A stretch of DNA of 64,000 nt from NCBI GenBank assembly GCA_021647885.1, contig JAKITV010000002.1, forward strand, positions 1 to 64,000, given 5' to 3'. A program made the translations under genes and the position numbers. Positions 26,460 through 36,117 of this stretch are shown here, in pieces. The notes beneath the pieces were generated by a model. The model made no database searches. It saw nothing but the letters and a program-made list of their open reading frames with translations, and was not told the origin of the DNA. Position 1 is the first letter of the stretch. Each line of letters opens with the position of its first letter. The DNA comes from Flavobacteriaceae bacterium. Lineage in GTDB: Bacteria > Bacteroidota > Bacteroidia > Flavobacteriales > Flavobacteriaceae.

Positions 26460-27593
26460 ATGAAAAAAATTCAAATGGTTGACTTAAAAGGTCAATATGA
26501 AGCAATAAAAGATAGTGTTAATGCCTCTGTTTTAAATGTTATTGAATCTACAGCTTTTATAAATGGCCCTCAAGTTCATGAGTTTCAAAAGAATTTAGAA
26601 AACTATTTAGGTGTAAAACATGTAATCCCTTGTGCCAATGGTACAGATGCTTTGCAAATTGCTATGATGGGATTGGGTTTAAAACCAGGAGATGAGGTTA
26701 TTACTGCCGATTTTACCTTTGCTGCTACAGTAGAAGTCATTGCACTTTTACAATTAACCCCTGTTTTGGTCGATGTAAATCCAAACGATTTTAATATAGA
26801 TATAGAAGCCATAAAAAAAGCAATTACGCCAAAAACCAAAGCCATTGTTCCAGTGCATTTATTTGGGCAATGTGCGGATATGGATGCCATCATGGAAATT
26901 GCCAATGCACATAATTTGTATGTAATTGAAGATAATGCTCAAGCTATTGGAGCAACATATACTTCAAAGGATGGAACAAAAACAAAAGCAGGAGCAATTA
27001 GTCATGTTGCTTCTACTTCATTTTTTCCATCAAAAAATTTAGGTTGTTATGGAGATGGAGGTGCAATTTTCACAAACGATGACGATTTAGCACACATTAT
27101 TCGTGGAATTGTAAATCATGGTATGTACAAACGCTATCATCATGATGTAGTTGGTGTAAATTCACGTTTGGACTCTATACAAGCAGCCGTTTTAAATACA
27201 AAATTACCTCTTTTGGATGAATATTGTAATAAGCGAAAAGAAGCTGCTAACAAATATAACGAAGCATTTAAAGGGCAAGAAAAAATCACAATCCCTTTTA
27301 GAAATGGTAGTGAAGACAATCATGTGTTCCATCAATATACTTTAAAGATTCAAGGGGCAAATAGAGATGCATTGGCTCAACATTTAAATGATAATGGAAT
27401 TCCTTGTGGCGTATATTATCCTATTCCTCTACATAATCAAAAAGCATATCAAGATTCACGCTATAATGAAGCTGATTTTCCAGTAACTAATCAATTAGTA
27501 AAAGAGGTCATTTCTTTACCAATGCACACCGAGCTTGATGACGAACAAATAGAATTTATTACAAAAACAATTATAACATTTGTAAATGGGTAA
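26460..27593 (+). CDS. DegT/DnrJ/EryC1/StrS-family aminotransferase
   Basis: PLP-dependent sugar aminotransferase, probably acting on a nucleotide-linked keto sugar for surface polysaccharide. 377 residues from the ATG at 26460, where family similarity begins (MVDLKGQYEAIKDSVN); a frame open from 26400 adds 20 unlikely residues. PLP features: GTDALQIAM, VIEDNAQAIGA, and the Schiff-base Lys in SFFPSKNLGCYGDGG. The last 8 nt overlap galE, so the two are translationally coupled. Confidence 0.88.
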   Translation: MKKIQMVDLKGQYEAIKDSVNASVLNVIESTAFINGPQVHEFQKNLENYLGVKHVIPCANGTDALQIAMMGLGLKPGDEVITADFTFAATVEVIALLQLTPVLVDVNPNDFNIDIEAIKKAITPKTKAIVPVHLFGQCADMDAIMEIANAHNLYVIEDNAQAIGATYTSKDGTKTKAGAISHVASTSFFPSKNLGCYGDGGAIFTNDDDLAHIIRGIVNHGMYKRYHHDVVGVNSRLDSIQAAVLNTKLPLLDEYCNKRKEAANKYNEAFKGQEKITIPFRNGSEDNHVFHQYTLKIQGANRDALAQHLNDNGIPCGVYYPIPLHNQKAYQDSRYNEADFPVTNQLVKEVISLPMHTELDDEQIEFITKTIITFVNG

Positions 27594-28611
27594 AATATTA
27601 GTAACAGGAGGTTTAGGATTTATAGGTTCACATACTGCTGTAGAACTTCAAAATGAAGGTTTTGAAGTTGTTATTATAGACGATTTGTCTAATTCTTCAA
27701 TAGGTGTTTTAAAAGGAATTACTTCAATTACAGGAATATCACCAATTTTTGAACAATTAGATTTAAAGGATAAACCTAAAGTACAAGCGTTTTTTAAAGT
27801 ACATCAAGATATAGAAGGTGTTATTCATTTTGCTGCCAGTAAAGCTGTTGGTGAAAGTGTTGAAAAACCACTATTATATTACGAAAACAATATCAGCACA
27901 CTAATTTATGTGCTTCAAGAATTGCAAAAATTAGAAACCTCTAATTTTATTTTCAGTTCTTCGTGTACTGTTTATGGACAAGCCGATAAGATGCCAATAA
28001 CCGAAAATGCTCCAATTAAAAAAGCTGAATCCCCTTATGGAAACACCAAACAAATTGGTGAAGAAATCATAGAAGATTCATGTAAAGTAAATGAAAATAT
28101 AAATGCTATTGCTTTGCGTTATTTTAACCCAGTTGGCGCTCATGAAAGTGCTAAAATTGGAGAATTGCCAATTGGTGTTCCACAAAACCTCATACCTTTT
28201 ATTACACAAACAGCAATGGGAATTAGAGAGCAACTTTCGGTGTTTGGAGATGATTACCCAACACTAGACGGGACCTGCATTCGCGATTATATTCATGTGG
28301 TGGATCTCGCAAAAGCACACGTTGTAGCTTTACAGCGTTTAATAAATAGGACCAATAAGTTCAATTACGAAACCTTTAATGTTGGCACTGGCACAGGGAG
28401 TTCTGTATTGGAAGTTATAAAATCTTTCGAAAAGGTTTCAGGACAAAAATTAAATTATAAAATTACAAACCGAAGATCGGGAGATATTATTTCGGCCTAT
28501 GCTGACACTACTAAAGCAAATAATGAATTAGGTTGGAAAGCAAAATTAACTTTGGATGACGCGATGCAATCTGCTTGGAAATGGGAGCAACAAATAAGAA
28601 AAAACAACTAA
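27586..28611 (+). CDS. galE: UDP-glucose 4-epimerase
   Basis: Interconverts UDP-glucose and UDP-galactose (or the GlcNAc forms). 341 residues of the extended short-chain dehydrogenase fold: NAD-binding GGLGFIGSHTAVEL at the N-terminus, the catalytic Ser/Thr in SSSCTVYG, and the Tyr-x3-Lys pair in SPYGNTKQIGEE. Coupled with the upstream aminotransferase by an 8-nt overlap. Confidence 0.92.
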   Translation: MGKILVTGGLGFIGSHTAVELQNEGFEVVIIDDLSNSSIGVLKGITSITGISPIFEQLDLKDKPKVQAFFKVHQDIEGVIHFAASKAVGESVEKPLLYYENNISTLIYVLQELQKLETSNFIFSSSCTVYGQADKMPITENAPIKKAESPYGNTKQIGEEIIEDSCKVNENINAIALRYFNPVGAHESAKIGELPIGVPQNLIPFITQTAMGIREQLSVFGDDYPTLDGTCIRDYIHVVDLAKAHVVALQRLINRTNKFNYETFNVGTGTGSSVLEVIKSFEKVSGQKLNYKITNRRSGDIISAYADTTKANNELGWKAKLTLDDAMQSAWKWEQQIRKNN

Positions 28612-28650
28612 ATATTTTATAACACATTATCAAACACTAAATTAATCATC

Positions 28651-29925
28651 ATGAAAAAATTCCTTTTTCTTTTGGCAATACTGTTCTCTTTCGGTATTAC
28701 AGCGCAAAACACTTATCTACATTGTGGTAAATTGATTGACACCAAAAATGGTAAAGTACTCACAAATAAAACCATTGTAGTTTCAGGCAAAACTATTTTA
28801 TCAATTCAAGATGGTTTTGTAACACCAGAAAATTCAGAAGATATTGTTATCGATTTAAAGGATAAAACTGTAATGCCTGGACTCATTGATATGCATGTAC
28901 ATATAGAAGGAGAATTAAGCCCAAAAAGATATATAGAACCTTTTACACTTAATGATGCTGATGTCGCTTTTAATGCACAAAATTATGCTAAAACTACACT
29001 AATGGCAGGTTTTACTACAGTTAGGGATTTGGGAGGCAGCGGAGTTAATATTTCTTTGCGTAATGCTATCAATCAACATAAGGTCGTAGGTCCAAGAATC
29101 CTAACAGCAGAAAAAGCCATAGGAACAACAGGAGGTCATGCCGATCCAACAAATGGTAGAAGCAAAGCATTGATGGGAGATCCAGGACCAAAAGAAGGTG
29201 TTATAAATAGTGTTGATGATGCAAGAAAAGCAGTAAGACAACGTTATAAAAATGGTGCAGATATGATTAAAATAACTGCTACAGGTGGTGTTTTAAGTGT
29301 TGCAAAGAGTGGCCAAAATCCTCAATTCACTATTGAAGAGATTAAAGCCATTTGTGACACAGCTAAAGATTACGGAATGCATGTCGCTGCTCATGCTCAT
29401 GGAGATGAAGGTATACAACGTGCTATTTTGGGAGGTGTTAAAACCATTGAACATGGCACTTTAATGAGTGAAGAAACAATGGCGTTAATGATAAAACACG
29501 ATGTATATTATGTGCCAACAATTACTGCAGGGAAATCGGTAGAAGCTAAAGCAAAAATCAAAGGTTTTTTTCCAGAAATAATTGTCCCTAAAGCATTAGC
29601 AATTGGGCCTAAAATTCAGGATACATTTGGGAAGGCTTATGCCAAAGGAGTAAACATAGCATTTGGTACAGATGCTGGTGTTTTTGACCATGGCGAAAAC
29701 GGAAAAGAATTTGGTTATATGGTTGAAGCTGGAATGCCAGCAATTGAAACTATACAATCTGCAACGATTACCAACGCTAAAGTTTTAGAGTTAGATAATT
29801 TAGGACAAATAGCTGTTGGATTTCTTGCTGATATTGTAGCAACAGATGAAGATCCAACCCAAAACATTCATACTATGGAAACTATTGTTTTTGTAATGAA
29901 AGAAGGGAAAGTGTATAAGCAATAA
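28651..29925 (+). CDS. Exported amidohydrolase-family protein
   Basis: 424 residues with a signal peptide (FLFLLAILFSFGITAQ). Metal-dependent amidohydrolase fold: HxH in GLIDMHVHIEG, AAHAHGDEGI, KTIEHGT and the Asp in FGTDAGVFDHG, with a C-terminal LGQIAVGFLADIVATDEDP. It resembles the secreted imidazolonepropionase/prolidase-like group; likely substrates are dipeptides or cyclic amides, but none can be named. 39 nt after galE, yet unrelated in function. Confidence 0.85.
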   Translation: MKKFLFLLAILFSFGITAQNTYLHCGKLIDTKNGKVLTNKTIVVSGKTILSIQDGFVTPENSEDIVIDLKDKTVMPGLIDMHVHIEGELSPKRYIEPFTLNDADVAFNAQNYAKTTLMAGFTTVRDLGGSGVNISLRNAINQHKVVGPRILTAEKAIGTTGGHADPTNGRSKALMGDPGPKEGVINSVDDARKAVRQRYKNGADMIKITATGGVLSVAKSGQNPQFTIEEIKAICDTAKDYGMHVAAHAHGDEGIQRAILGGVKTIEHGTLMSEETMALMIKHDVYYVPTITAGKSVEAKAKIKGFFPEIIVPKALAIGPKIQDTFGKAYAKGVNIAFGTDAGVFDHGENGKEFGYMVEAGMPAIETIQSATITNAKVLELDNLGQIAVGFLADIVATDEDPTQNIHTMETIVFVMKEGKVYKQ

Positions 29926-29949
29926 GTGTATTTATAGATAGTTTTTTTA

Positions 29950-30450
29950 TTATTCAGAAACGTTCTTTTTTCGATGTATAAAACTTGCAGTAAGTATCAT
30001 AATCATTCCAGTAGATACAGATAAATCTGCCATATTAAAAATACCTGTTCTAAAGACACCACCTAAATCAATATGGAAAAAATCGGTTACTTCACTACGC
30101 GTAATTCTATCATAAATATTAGCAAAACCTCCTCCTAAAATACAAGAAAAACCTATTAAAGAAAGTTTGTCTATTGTTTTATCTTTAAAAACATAACGTA
30201 ATACAAACCCTAATACTGCAATTGGTAAAATAAGGAGTAAAATTATTTTTAAAGTTGGGTTTAAATCACTTCCCATACCAAGAAAAGCACCAGAATTTTC
30301 AATATTATGAAGTGTGAAATAATTTCCGATAATTTCCGATTCACTTCCCTTTGTTACATTATCGCGAACCCAAAATTTTGAGATTTGATCGATAGCAATG
30401 TTAAAAACGATTATTACCCAAATAAGAATAGAACGACGAGATAATTTCAT
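29950..30450 (-). CDS. lspA: Lipoprotein signal peptidase
   Basis: Cleaves lipoprotein signal peptides at the inner membrane. 166 residues from the ATG at 30450; a TTG at 30474 would add 8 residues. Four membrane helices, DQISKFW near the start, and the two catalytic aspartates in GGFANIYDRI and FNMADLSVS. It serves the lipoproteins encoded here (GldD, ActE and others). Confidence 0.93.
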   Translation of the reverse strand: MKLSRRSILIWVIIVFNIAIDQISKFWVRDNVTKGSESEIIGNYFTLHNIENSGAFLGMGSDLNPTLKIILLLILPIAVLGFVLRYVFKDKTIDKLSLIGFSCILGGGFANIYDRITRSEVTDFFHIDLGGVFRTGIFNMADLSVSTGMIMILTASFIHRKKNVSE

Positions 30451-30486
30451 GTGTTTATATTTATTGTTTTGCAAAGGTCACATGCT

Positions 30487-30512
30487 GCCTGCCTGCCGCA
30501 GACAGGTTCGCT
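30487..30512. repeat. Inverted-repeat unit with CCTGCCTGCCGCAGACAGG
   Basis: Short palindromic unit between lspA and fabD. Related units with CCTGCCTGTCGGTAGGCAGG-like cores occur at 49139-49158 and 59802-59821. Likely dispersed intergenic repeats. Confidence 0.45.
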
Positions 30513-30562
30513 ATTAATCATTTCCTTGTGTGATAAACTTTTTAGCATGCTCGTTTCATAAG

Positions 30563-31456
30563 CTAAACTTGTGTTTCAAAAATTGCTGAAGCTGTTTCAA
30601 CTTCTCTGTTAATTTTTCGTACTAAACCTTGCAAAACTTTTCCTGGACCAACTTCGGTGAAATGTGTTGCACCATCTGTAATCATTTGTTGAACGGTTTG
30701 TGTCCAACGTACAGGAGACGTTAATTGTAAAATTAAATTTGCTTTTATTTGAGCTTCATCTGTAACAGCATTTGCAGTCACATTTTGATATATAGGACAA
30801 TTAGGTTTGCTAAATGTTGTATTTTCAATTGCAGCAGCTAATTCTTCTCTAGCAGGTTCCATTAAAGGTGAGTGAAAAGCGCCACCAACAGGAAGTACCA
30901 AAGCACGACGAGCACCTGCTTCTTTTAAAGTTTCACAAGCTCTATCTATAGCATCAATATCACCAGAAATAACGAGTTGTCCAGGACAATTATAATTTGC
31001 AGCAACTACAATACCTTCTGTTTCAGCACATATTTTTTCTACAACTGCATCTTCTAAACCTAAAACTGCAGCCATTGTACTAGGTTGTAATTCGCAAGCT
31101 TTTTGCATCGCTTGTGCACGTTGTGATACGAGTTTTAAACCATCTTCGAAATTTAAAGCTCCATTTGTAACCAATGCCGAAAACTCACCAAGCGAATGTC
31201 CAGCAACCATATCTGGTTTGAAGTTTTCACCTAATGTTTTTGCTAAAATAACGGAATGCAAAAAAATGGCTGGTTGGGTAACTTTGGTTTGCTTAAGGTC
31301 TTCAGCAGAGCCTTCAAACATAATATCTGTAATGTTAAAACCAAGAATATGATTTGCTTTTTCAAATAGTTCTTGAGCTAAAGGGGAATTTTCATAAAGA
31401 TCTAAACCCATTCCTGAGAATTGTGCACCTTGACCTGGAAATATATATGCGTTCAT
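30563..31456 (-). CDS. fabD: Malonyl-CoA:ACP transacylase
   Basis: Loads malonyl groups onto acyl carrier protein for fatty acid synthesis. 297 residues from the ATG at 31456 (MNAYIFPGQGAQFSGMG, the standard N-terminus); the frame stays open to 31477 and has another ATG 6 nt upstream. Active Ser88 in VAGHSLGEFSAL and His195 in GGAFHSPLM. Confidence 0.94.
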   Translation of the reverse strand: MNAYIFPGQGAQFSGMGLDLYENSPLAQELFEKANHILGFNITDIMFEGSAEDLKQTKVTQPAIFLHSVILAKTLGENFKPDMVAGHSLGEFSALVTNGALNFEDGLKLVSQRAQAMQKACELQPSTMAAVLGLEDAVVEKICAETEGIVVAANYNCPGQLVISGDIDAIDRACETLKEAGARRALVLPVGGAFHSPLMEPAREELAAAIENTTFSKPNCPIYQNVTANAVTDEAQIKANLILQLTSPVRWTQTVQQMITDGATHFTEVGPGKVLQGLVRKINREVETASAIFETQV

Positions 31457-31580
31457 ACCCATCTTCCATCTTCCCAAAGGGAAGAGCTTTTTAATTTAAA
31501 AATTTTCTGCTGCAAAAATAGGAATAATATCTTTTAAAAAGATGAAAGACCACTTCGCTTTAAGACAAAAGACTTAATTT

Positions 31581-33137
31581 TTACAATCCATTTGTCGCAG
31601 CTTCTGCACAACGTTCGCCATCCATTGCTGCAGATACAATTCCGCCAGCATAACCTCCTCCTTCGCCGCAAGGGAAAAGACCTTCAATTTCGGGATGTTC
31701 TAAATGTTCATTTCTTGGAATATTTACAGGAGACGATGTTCGTGATTCCACTCCAACAATATTGGCTTGAGCAGTATAGTAACCTTTCATTTTTTGTCCG
31801 AAGACTTCAAAACCCTTTCTTAATTTACTTCCTATTAATTTTGGTAATAAGGAGTGTAGTGGTGCCGACTTTAATCCTGGTTGGTAAGACGTTTCATTTA
31901 AACTATTTGAAAAGCGACCTTCAACAAAATCGGTTAAGCGTTGTGCAGGAGCTGTTTGACTTCTTCCACCAGAAGTAAAGGCCAATCGTTCTAAGTCCTT
32001 TTGATATTCCAATCCTTTTAAAACGCCAAATTGTTCATATTTTGGTAAATCTTTATCAACATTTATTTCTACCACGATTCCAGAATTGGCAAAGGGGTTA
32101 TTTCGTTTTGATGGCGACATTCCATTTACAACAACTTCGCCATTTGCAGTTGCTGCAGGAACAATAAATCCGCCAGGACACATGCAAAACGAGTACACTC
32201 CTCGTTCATTTACTTGATGCACTAAACTGTAAGCTGCTGCTGGCAATAATTCATTTCGTTTGCCACTACAATGATATTGTATAGAATCTATAATATGTTG
32301 TGGATGTTCGACTCGAACTCCCATTGCAAAGGATTTTGCTTTTAGTGCTATATTCTTTTTATGCAACAAATAATAGATGTCTCTTGCCGAATGCCCTGTT
32401 GCTAAAATAACGCGTTCAACAGCCATCTCTATATTGTTTTGTAACTGAATGGCATTTATCTTGTTGCCTTTAATGGTAAAATCAATAACGCGACTTTCAA
32501 AATGAATTTCTCCACCATATTTTAAAATAGTTTCCCGAATATTCTGAACCACTTTTGGGAGTTTGTTAGTGCCAATATGTGGATGAGCATCTATTAAGAT
32601 TTGTTGCGTTGCACCATGAAACACGAGGTTTTCAAAAATGCGTCGTACGTCTCCACGCTTTAAACTACGTGTGTATAATTTTCCGTCGGAATAGGTACCT
32701 GCACCACCTTCACCAAAGCAATAATTAGAATCTTCGTTAACAAAATGGTTTTGGTTAATGGCTTTTAAATCGCGACGTCTGTCTTGCACATTTTTACCAC
32801 GTTCTAACACAATGGGTTTATATCCTAATTCTATGCAACGCAACGCAGCATACATTCCTGCTGGTCCAAAACCAATAATATGAACCGCTTTGGCATTGGA
32901 TACATCTTTATAGTTGAATGAATATGTTGAAGATTCTGGCATTTGCTCTTTAATGTAAACAGCAACTTTATAATTGAATATAATTTTAGCTTTCCTAGCA
33001 TCGATAGATTTACGAAGTATTTTAATTCCAGTAATATCTTTAGGATTGATATGAAGAAATTTTATAGCCTTTTTTAGTAGAATATCGTCTTGTTTTTCTT
33101 CCTGAAGTGTTACACGAAGCTGAATCTCTTTTATCAT
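31581..33137 (-). CDS. FAD-dependent NAD(P)/FAD oxidoreductase (COG2509-like)
   Basis: 518-residue flavoprotein of the large 'FAD-dependent dehydrogenase' family; substrate unknown. An N-terminal region of about 85 residues precedes the dinucleotide-binding motif VHIIGFGPAGMYAALRC; further family segments are CFGEGGAGTYSDGKLYTR, ATGHSARDIYYLL and the C-terminal GEGGGYAGGIVSAAMDG. Single gene upstream of fabD on the same strand. Confidence 0.85.
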   Translation of the reverse strand: MIKEIQLRVTLQEEKQDDILLKKAIKFLHINPKDITGIKILRKSIDARKAKIIFNYKVAVYIKEQMPESSTYSFNYKDVSNAKAVHIIGFGPAGMYAALRCIELGYKPIVLERGKNVQDRRRDLKAINQNHFVNEDSNYCFGEGGAGTYSDGKLYTRSLKRGDVRRIFENLVFHGATQQILIDAHPHIGTNKLPKVVQNIRETILKYGGEIHFESRVIDFTIKGNKINAIQLQNNIEMAVERVILATGHSARDIYYLLHKKNIALKAKSFAMGVRVEHPQHIIDSIQYHCSGKRNELLPAAAYSLVHQVNERGVYSFCMCPGGFIVPAATANGEVVVNGMSPSKRNNPFANSGIVVEINVDKDLPKYEQFGVLKGLEYQKDLERLAFTSGGRSQTAPAQRLTDFVEGRFSNSLNETSYQPGLKSAPLHSLLPKLIGSKLRKGFEVFGQKMKGYYTAQANIVGVESRTSSPVNIPRNEHLEHPEIEGLFPCGEGGGYAGGIVSAAMDGERCAEAATNGL

Positions 33138-33260
33138 ATTGCGAAAATACTTAAATTTGGAATAAGAGTTAAAAAAAGAATTTTGGAGTTTTGTTTAATG
33201 GTATTGCATAAAATCTATTAACGGCTGACTTGAGCAAAATTTTCTTATCAATAATGATTT

Positions 33261-33423
33261 ATACCAATTTAAATTTATAAGGTCGCATTATATTGTTTCT
33301 TTTTCACAATATTTTTGTAAAAATTATTTACCATAACAAAGGCTATGCTAAATAATTTTCTCTTCAATCTTGCAAAAAATAACTCAATACAATTATTACG
33401 ACATCACAAAATTAAATTGGTAT
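33261..33423. repeat. 163-bp inverted-repeat element, copy A
   Basis: Bounded by ATACCAATTTAA (33261-33272) and TTAAATTGGTAT (33412-33423). Inside is a perfect 11-bp inverted repeat AAAATTATTTA/TAAATAATTTT around an 18-nt loop with GGCTATGC. Copy B at 39646-39808 has the same length, ends and central part but a diverged rest. The right end overlaps the stop codon of the acyltransferase-like gene. It makes up most of this intergenic gap. Confidence 0.7.
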
Positions 33424-34061
33424 TACGTATATTTTTTTAGCGTAAAATGCCATTGTAATCTTTTAAATAATTCAATATTGACATCTAATCTAATATGCTT
33501 GGAATTTAGCTTTTTCTTGAATTTAATGGCTGACTTATTAAAATAGTTGCTAATACTAAATTTAACCACAATATTTCTATTTTCTAAATATCTATAGCAA
33601 CAGTAACGAAGATATGGAGCTAAGTTTTTCCCTCTATAGGTTTCAAATGTAAACATGTTTAAAAGATACGCTTCGTTTTCTTTTATTTTAAAAGTTCTAT
33701 TATTAAAAATAAAATCGTTTAATTCGATAAACATATAAGCTGCGATTTGATTGCCAAATTTAAGGCCTACACATTCTTGTCCTTTATCTAAACTTTGGAT
33801 GATTTTTTTTTCATTTATTGCATCCGACTTCTCAAGGATTAATTTTATATCTTCATTATTTAAACTTTTAAAAATAAAATCTTGAGAATCAGTTTTAATC
33901 AACGGTTTTTGAGATAAACTTGCTTCTTCTTGAACCCAATAATATGGCATTATGTCTATGCCAGTTTTTGCAAAAGCATATCTTACGCCTTGTAGAATTA
34001 AACCATGTTTAATTAATTGCCAAATTAACTTGACACTATATGGTGACCTCTTTTTCTTCAA
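33423..34061 (-). CDS. GNAT-like acyltransferase
   Basis: 212 residues; the second half (about 95-200) looks like a GNAT N-acyltransferase, with FTFETYRGKNLAPYLRYCCY as the acyl-CoA binding helix region and SISNYFNKSAIKFKKKL near the end. The first 45 residues are basic and helical. The only plausible start is TTG at 34061; the next ATG is 37 codons in. It lies 17 nt after the BKACE-family gene and is probably co-transcribed with it. The stop codon is shared with the end of repeat copy A. Substrate unknown. Confidence 0.6.
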   Translation of the reverse strand: MKKKRSPYSVKLIWQLIKHGLILQGVRYAFAKTGIDIMPYYWVQEEASLSQKPLIKTDSQDFIFKSLNNEDIKLILEKSDAINEKKIIQSLDKGQECVGLKFGNQIAAYMFIELNDFIFNNRTFKIKENEAYLLNMFTFETYRGKNLAPYLRYCCYRYLENRNIVVKFSISNYFNKSAIKFKKKLNSKHIRLDVNIELFKRLQWHFTLKKYT

Positions 34062-34078
34062 ATTCGTTAATAATATAA

Positions 34079-34948
34079 TTATTCGAACTTACGTCCATAA
34101 CTCCCATTTCCAGGTAATAAATTCATCTTTGTTCGGAATTCCTCAGGACTCATGATTTTACGTTCATTAGCTTCAGCTATAACATGGATTCTTTGGATTA
34201 ATTCTAAGTTTGTTGCCAATTTTGTTCTAGCTGTATCATACCAAATGTTGTCTTCAATCCCAACTCTTACACCTCCTCCAATCGCAATTGAGAGAGAATT
34301 CATTTTAAGTTGATTGTTTCCTATTCCTGCCAAACTCCAATAAGACCCTTTTGGAAGATCATTAATCATTACGCCAGTATGAAGAATATCGGCCTGTGCA
34401 CATGCAATATTACCAAGTAAAAGATTAAAATAATATGGAGGTTGTATAAGATTCTTCCTTTCAAGATATTTAGCATAATTAATCATACCTGCATCAAAAA
34501 CCTCTAATTCGGGCACAATATTATTATCCTTCATAACATTCGCTAGATCCTGAACCATTTGAGGCGAATTTATGCTAGCCATATTATTGAAATTTAATGA
34601 GCTTAAAGTTAAACTTCCCATGTCTGGTTTTACGGAATCGGCTAGATAGATTGCATCTGAACGCTGCGCTAATTCACTAAAATCTCGACCGCTGAGCGAA
34701 ACACAAATAACCAGCGTTGGAGCATATTTTCGAATTCCACTAATAATTTCAGCATAAATTTCTTTTTCATAAGCAGGTTTTCCAGAAATAGGGTCTCTGG
34801 CATGCAAATGCACCATTGTAATTCCAACCTCGCTAGCTTTATGCACATCCTCAATTATTTCTGAAACGCTAACAGGAACGTGTGAGGTCATCTCCTTAGT
34901 AGGAATCATACCTGTTGGAGTAAAATTAATTATTAGATTTTTTTCCAA
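34079..34948 (-). CDS. BKACE-family beta-keto acid cleavage enzyme (DUF849)
   Basis: Zinc-dependent enzyme family that condenses a beta-keto acid with acetyl-CoA and splits it into acetoacetate and a CoA ester; the 3-keto-5-aminohexanoate cleavage enzyme is the best-known member. 289 residues; metal-binding MVHLHARDP, and GGGVRVGIEDNIW with the third ligand Glu. The start is TTG at 34948 (then EKNLIINFTPTGM), which fits the family N-terminus. No lysine-fermentation genes are near, so the substrate is open. Paired with a GNAT-like gene. Confidence 0.82.
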   Translation of the reverse strand: MEKNLIINFTPTGMIPTKEMTSHVPVSVSEIIEDVHKASEVGITMVHLHARDPISGKPAYEKEIYAEIISGIRKYAPTLVICVSLSGRDFSELAQRSDAIYLADSVKPDMGSLTLSSLNFNNMASINSPQMVQDLANVMKDNNIVPELEVFDAGMINYAKYLERKNLIQPPYYFNLLLGNIACAQADILHTGVMINDLPKGSYWSLAGIGNNQLKMNSLSIAIGGGVRVGIEDNIWYDTARTKLATNLELIQRIHVIAEANERKIMSPEEFRTKMNLLPGNGSYGRKFE

Positions 34949-35199
34949 AATTGCAGTTTGTGATTTCTAAGTTGTTTTGAATATAAGCATTTAATTAAAC
35001 AATCTTATTGCAATTGTGTGTGTTTTTAATATTAATGCCAAAAAAACTAAATCGTTTTTAATCCTTTCTATGTGCCTTAATGTTCACTTAAGCCAAAAAT
35101 AATAATCTTGAGAAATCTTACTTTACTTGTCTTTATAACCTTAAAAAGAATAGTATTTACTGAGGTTGTTTGTAGGCTATTTTTTAATAAAGGTCAAGC

Positions 35200-36117
35200 T
35201 TATTTTCTTTCGTAAGTTAAAAACGAAAAGGCATGTTCGTGTTTGTCATCTTTATCATGAAAGGTGTTATTGGTTTCTTTCCAAACAGAACTGTCAATTT
35301 TAGGAAAGAATGCATCTGCTTCAAAATTTTCATGCACACGAGTCAGTTCAATTTTATGCGCAAAAGCCATAGCTTGTCTATAAATTTCGCCACCACCAAT
35401 AACGAATGGTTGACTGTCGTTTTTTGTAGCATCAATTGCATCTTCAATCGAGTTAACTACAATCACTCCTTCGGGAACATGATATTTACTTTGTCTGGTA
35501 ATTACAACATGAGTTCGGTTTGGTAAAGGTTTTGGGAAACTCTCAAAAGTTTTACGACCCATTATAATGTGATGTCCATTAGTTAGTTTTTTAAAGTGTT
35601 TTAGATCATCACTTAAATGCCAAATTAATTTGTTGCCTTTACCAATAGCATCGTTTTCTCCAGCAGCAGCAATGATGGTAAGGTCAGAAAGTTTCTTTGA
35701 AACAGCTTTTGTTTCATTGTAGGCTTCGCTTTGTGCCATAAGTGTTTCCTCTTTAATAAATTTTTGTTTTAATTTTTCGATACGTTGTTGCTGTTGGGCT
35801 GTTAACTTATCTAACTGTTCTTGTTCCCATTGTTTACCCATAAATTTATGAGTTACAAATACATTGAATGTATGATATAAGAATAAAAACAACCAAACCA
35901 AAATGGCAAATACAAACCAATCGATTTCAAAAAGTTTAACATCTTCACCAATACCTAAAACTAAATTAGCAAGAATTATAAACAGAGAGCCAATTAAAAA
36001 AACAACGAAGTGAATGTATAAGCGTTTTTTTTGTTTCACACGACGTTGTGCATTCTGGATTAACTCTAGTTGGTCTTTATCTATTTGTGGTATGTTTTTC
36101 TTCTTTTTGCTGAACAT
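35200..36117 (-). CDS. folA: Dihydrofolate reductase with N-terminal 2TM domain
   Basis: Reduces dihydrofolate to tetrahydrofolate, replenishing what thymidylate synthase uses. 305 residues, about twice the usual size: an N-terminal part with two membrane helices (about 35-55 and 67-89; a 2TM domain), a Gln-rich linker helix to about 140, then a complete DHFR domain (LTIIAAAGENDAIGKGNKLI, IIMGRKTFESFPKPLPNR, FVIGGGEIYRQ). The enzyme should therefore be anchored to the inner membrane. The ATG shares one base with the stop of the upstream tonB-like gene (TAATG), so translation is coupled. Part of a thyA-tonB-folA operon. Confidence 0.9.
   Translation of the reverse strand: MFSKKKKNIPQIDKDQLELIQNAQRRVKQKKRLYIHFVVFLIGSLFIILANLVLGIGEDVKLFEIDWFVFAILVWLFLFLYHTFNVFVTHKFMGKQWEQEQLDKLTAQQQQRIEKLKQKFIKEETLMAQSEAYNETKAVSKKLSDLTIIAAAGENDAIGKGNKLIWHLSDDLKHFKKLTNGHHIIMGRKTFESFPKPLPNRTHVVITRQSKYHVPEGVIVVNSIEDAIDATKNDSQPFVIGGGEIYRQAMAFAHKIELTRVHENFEADAFFPKIDSSVWKETNNTFHDKDDKHEHAFSFLTYERK

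Noticed and set aside
34949-35199. A further small gene or RNA in the 251-bp gap before the BKACE gene
   Set aside because: Only short AT-rich inverted repeats are seen; no start, no -7 box and no conserved pattern could be supported.
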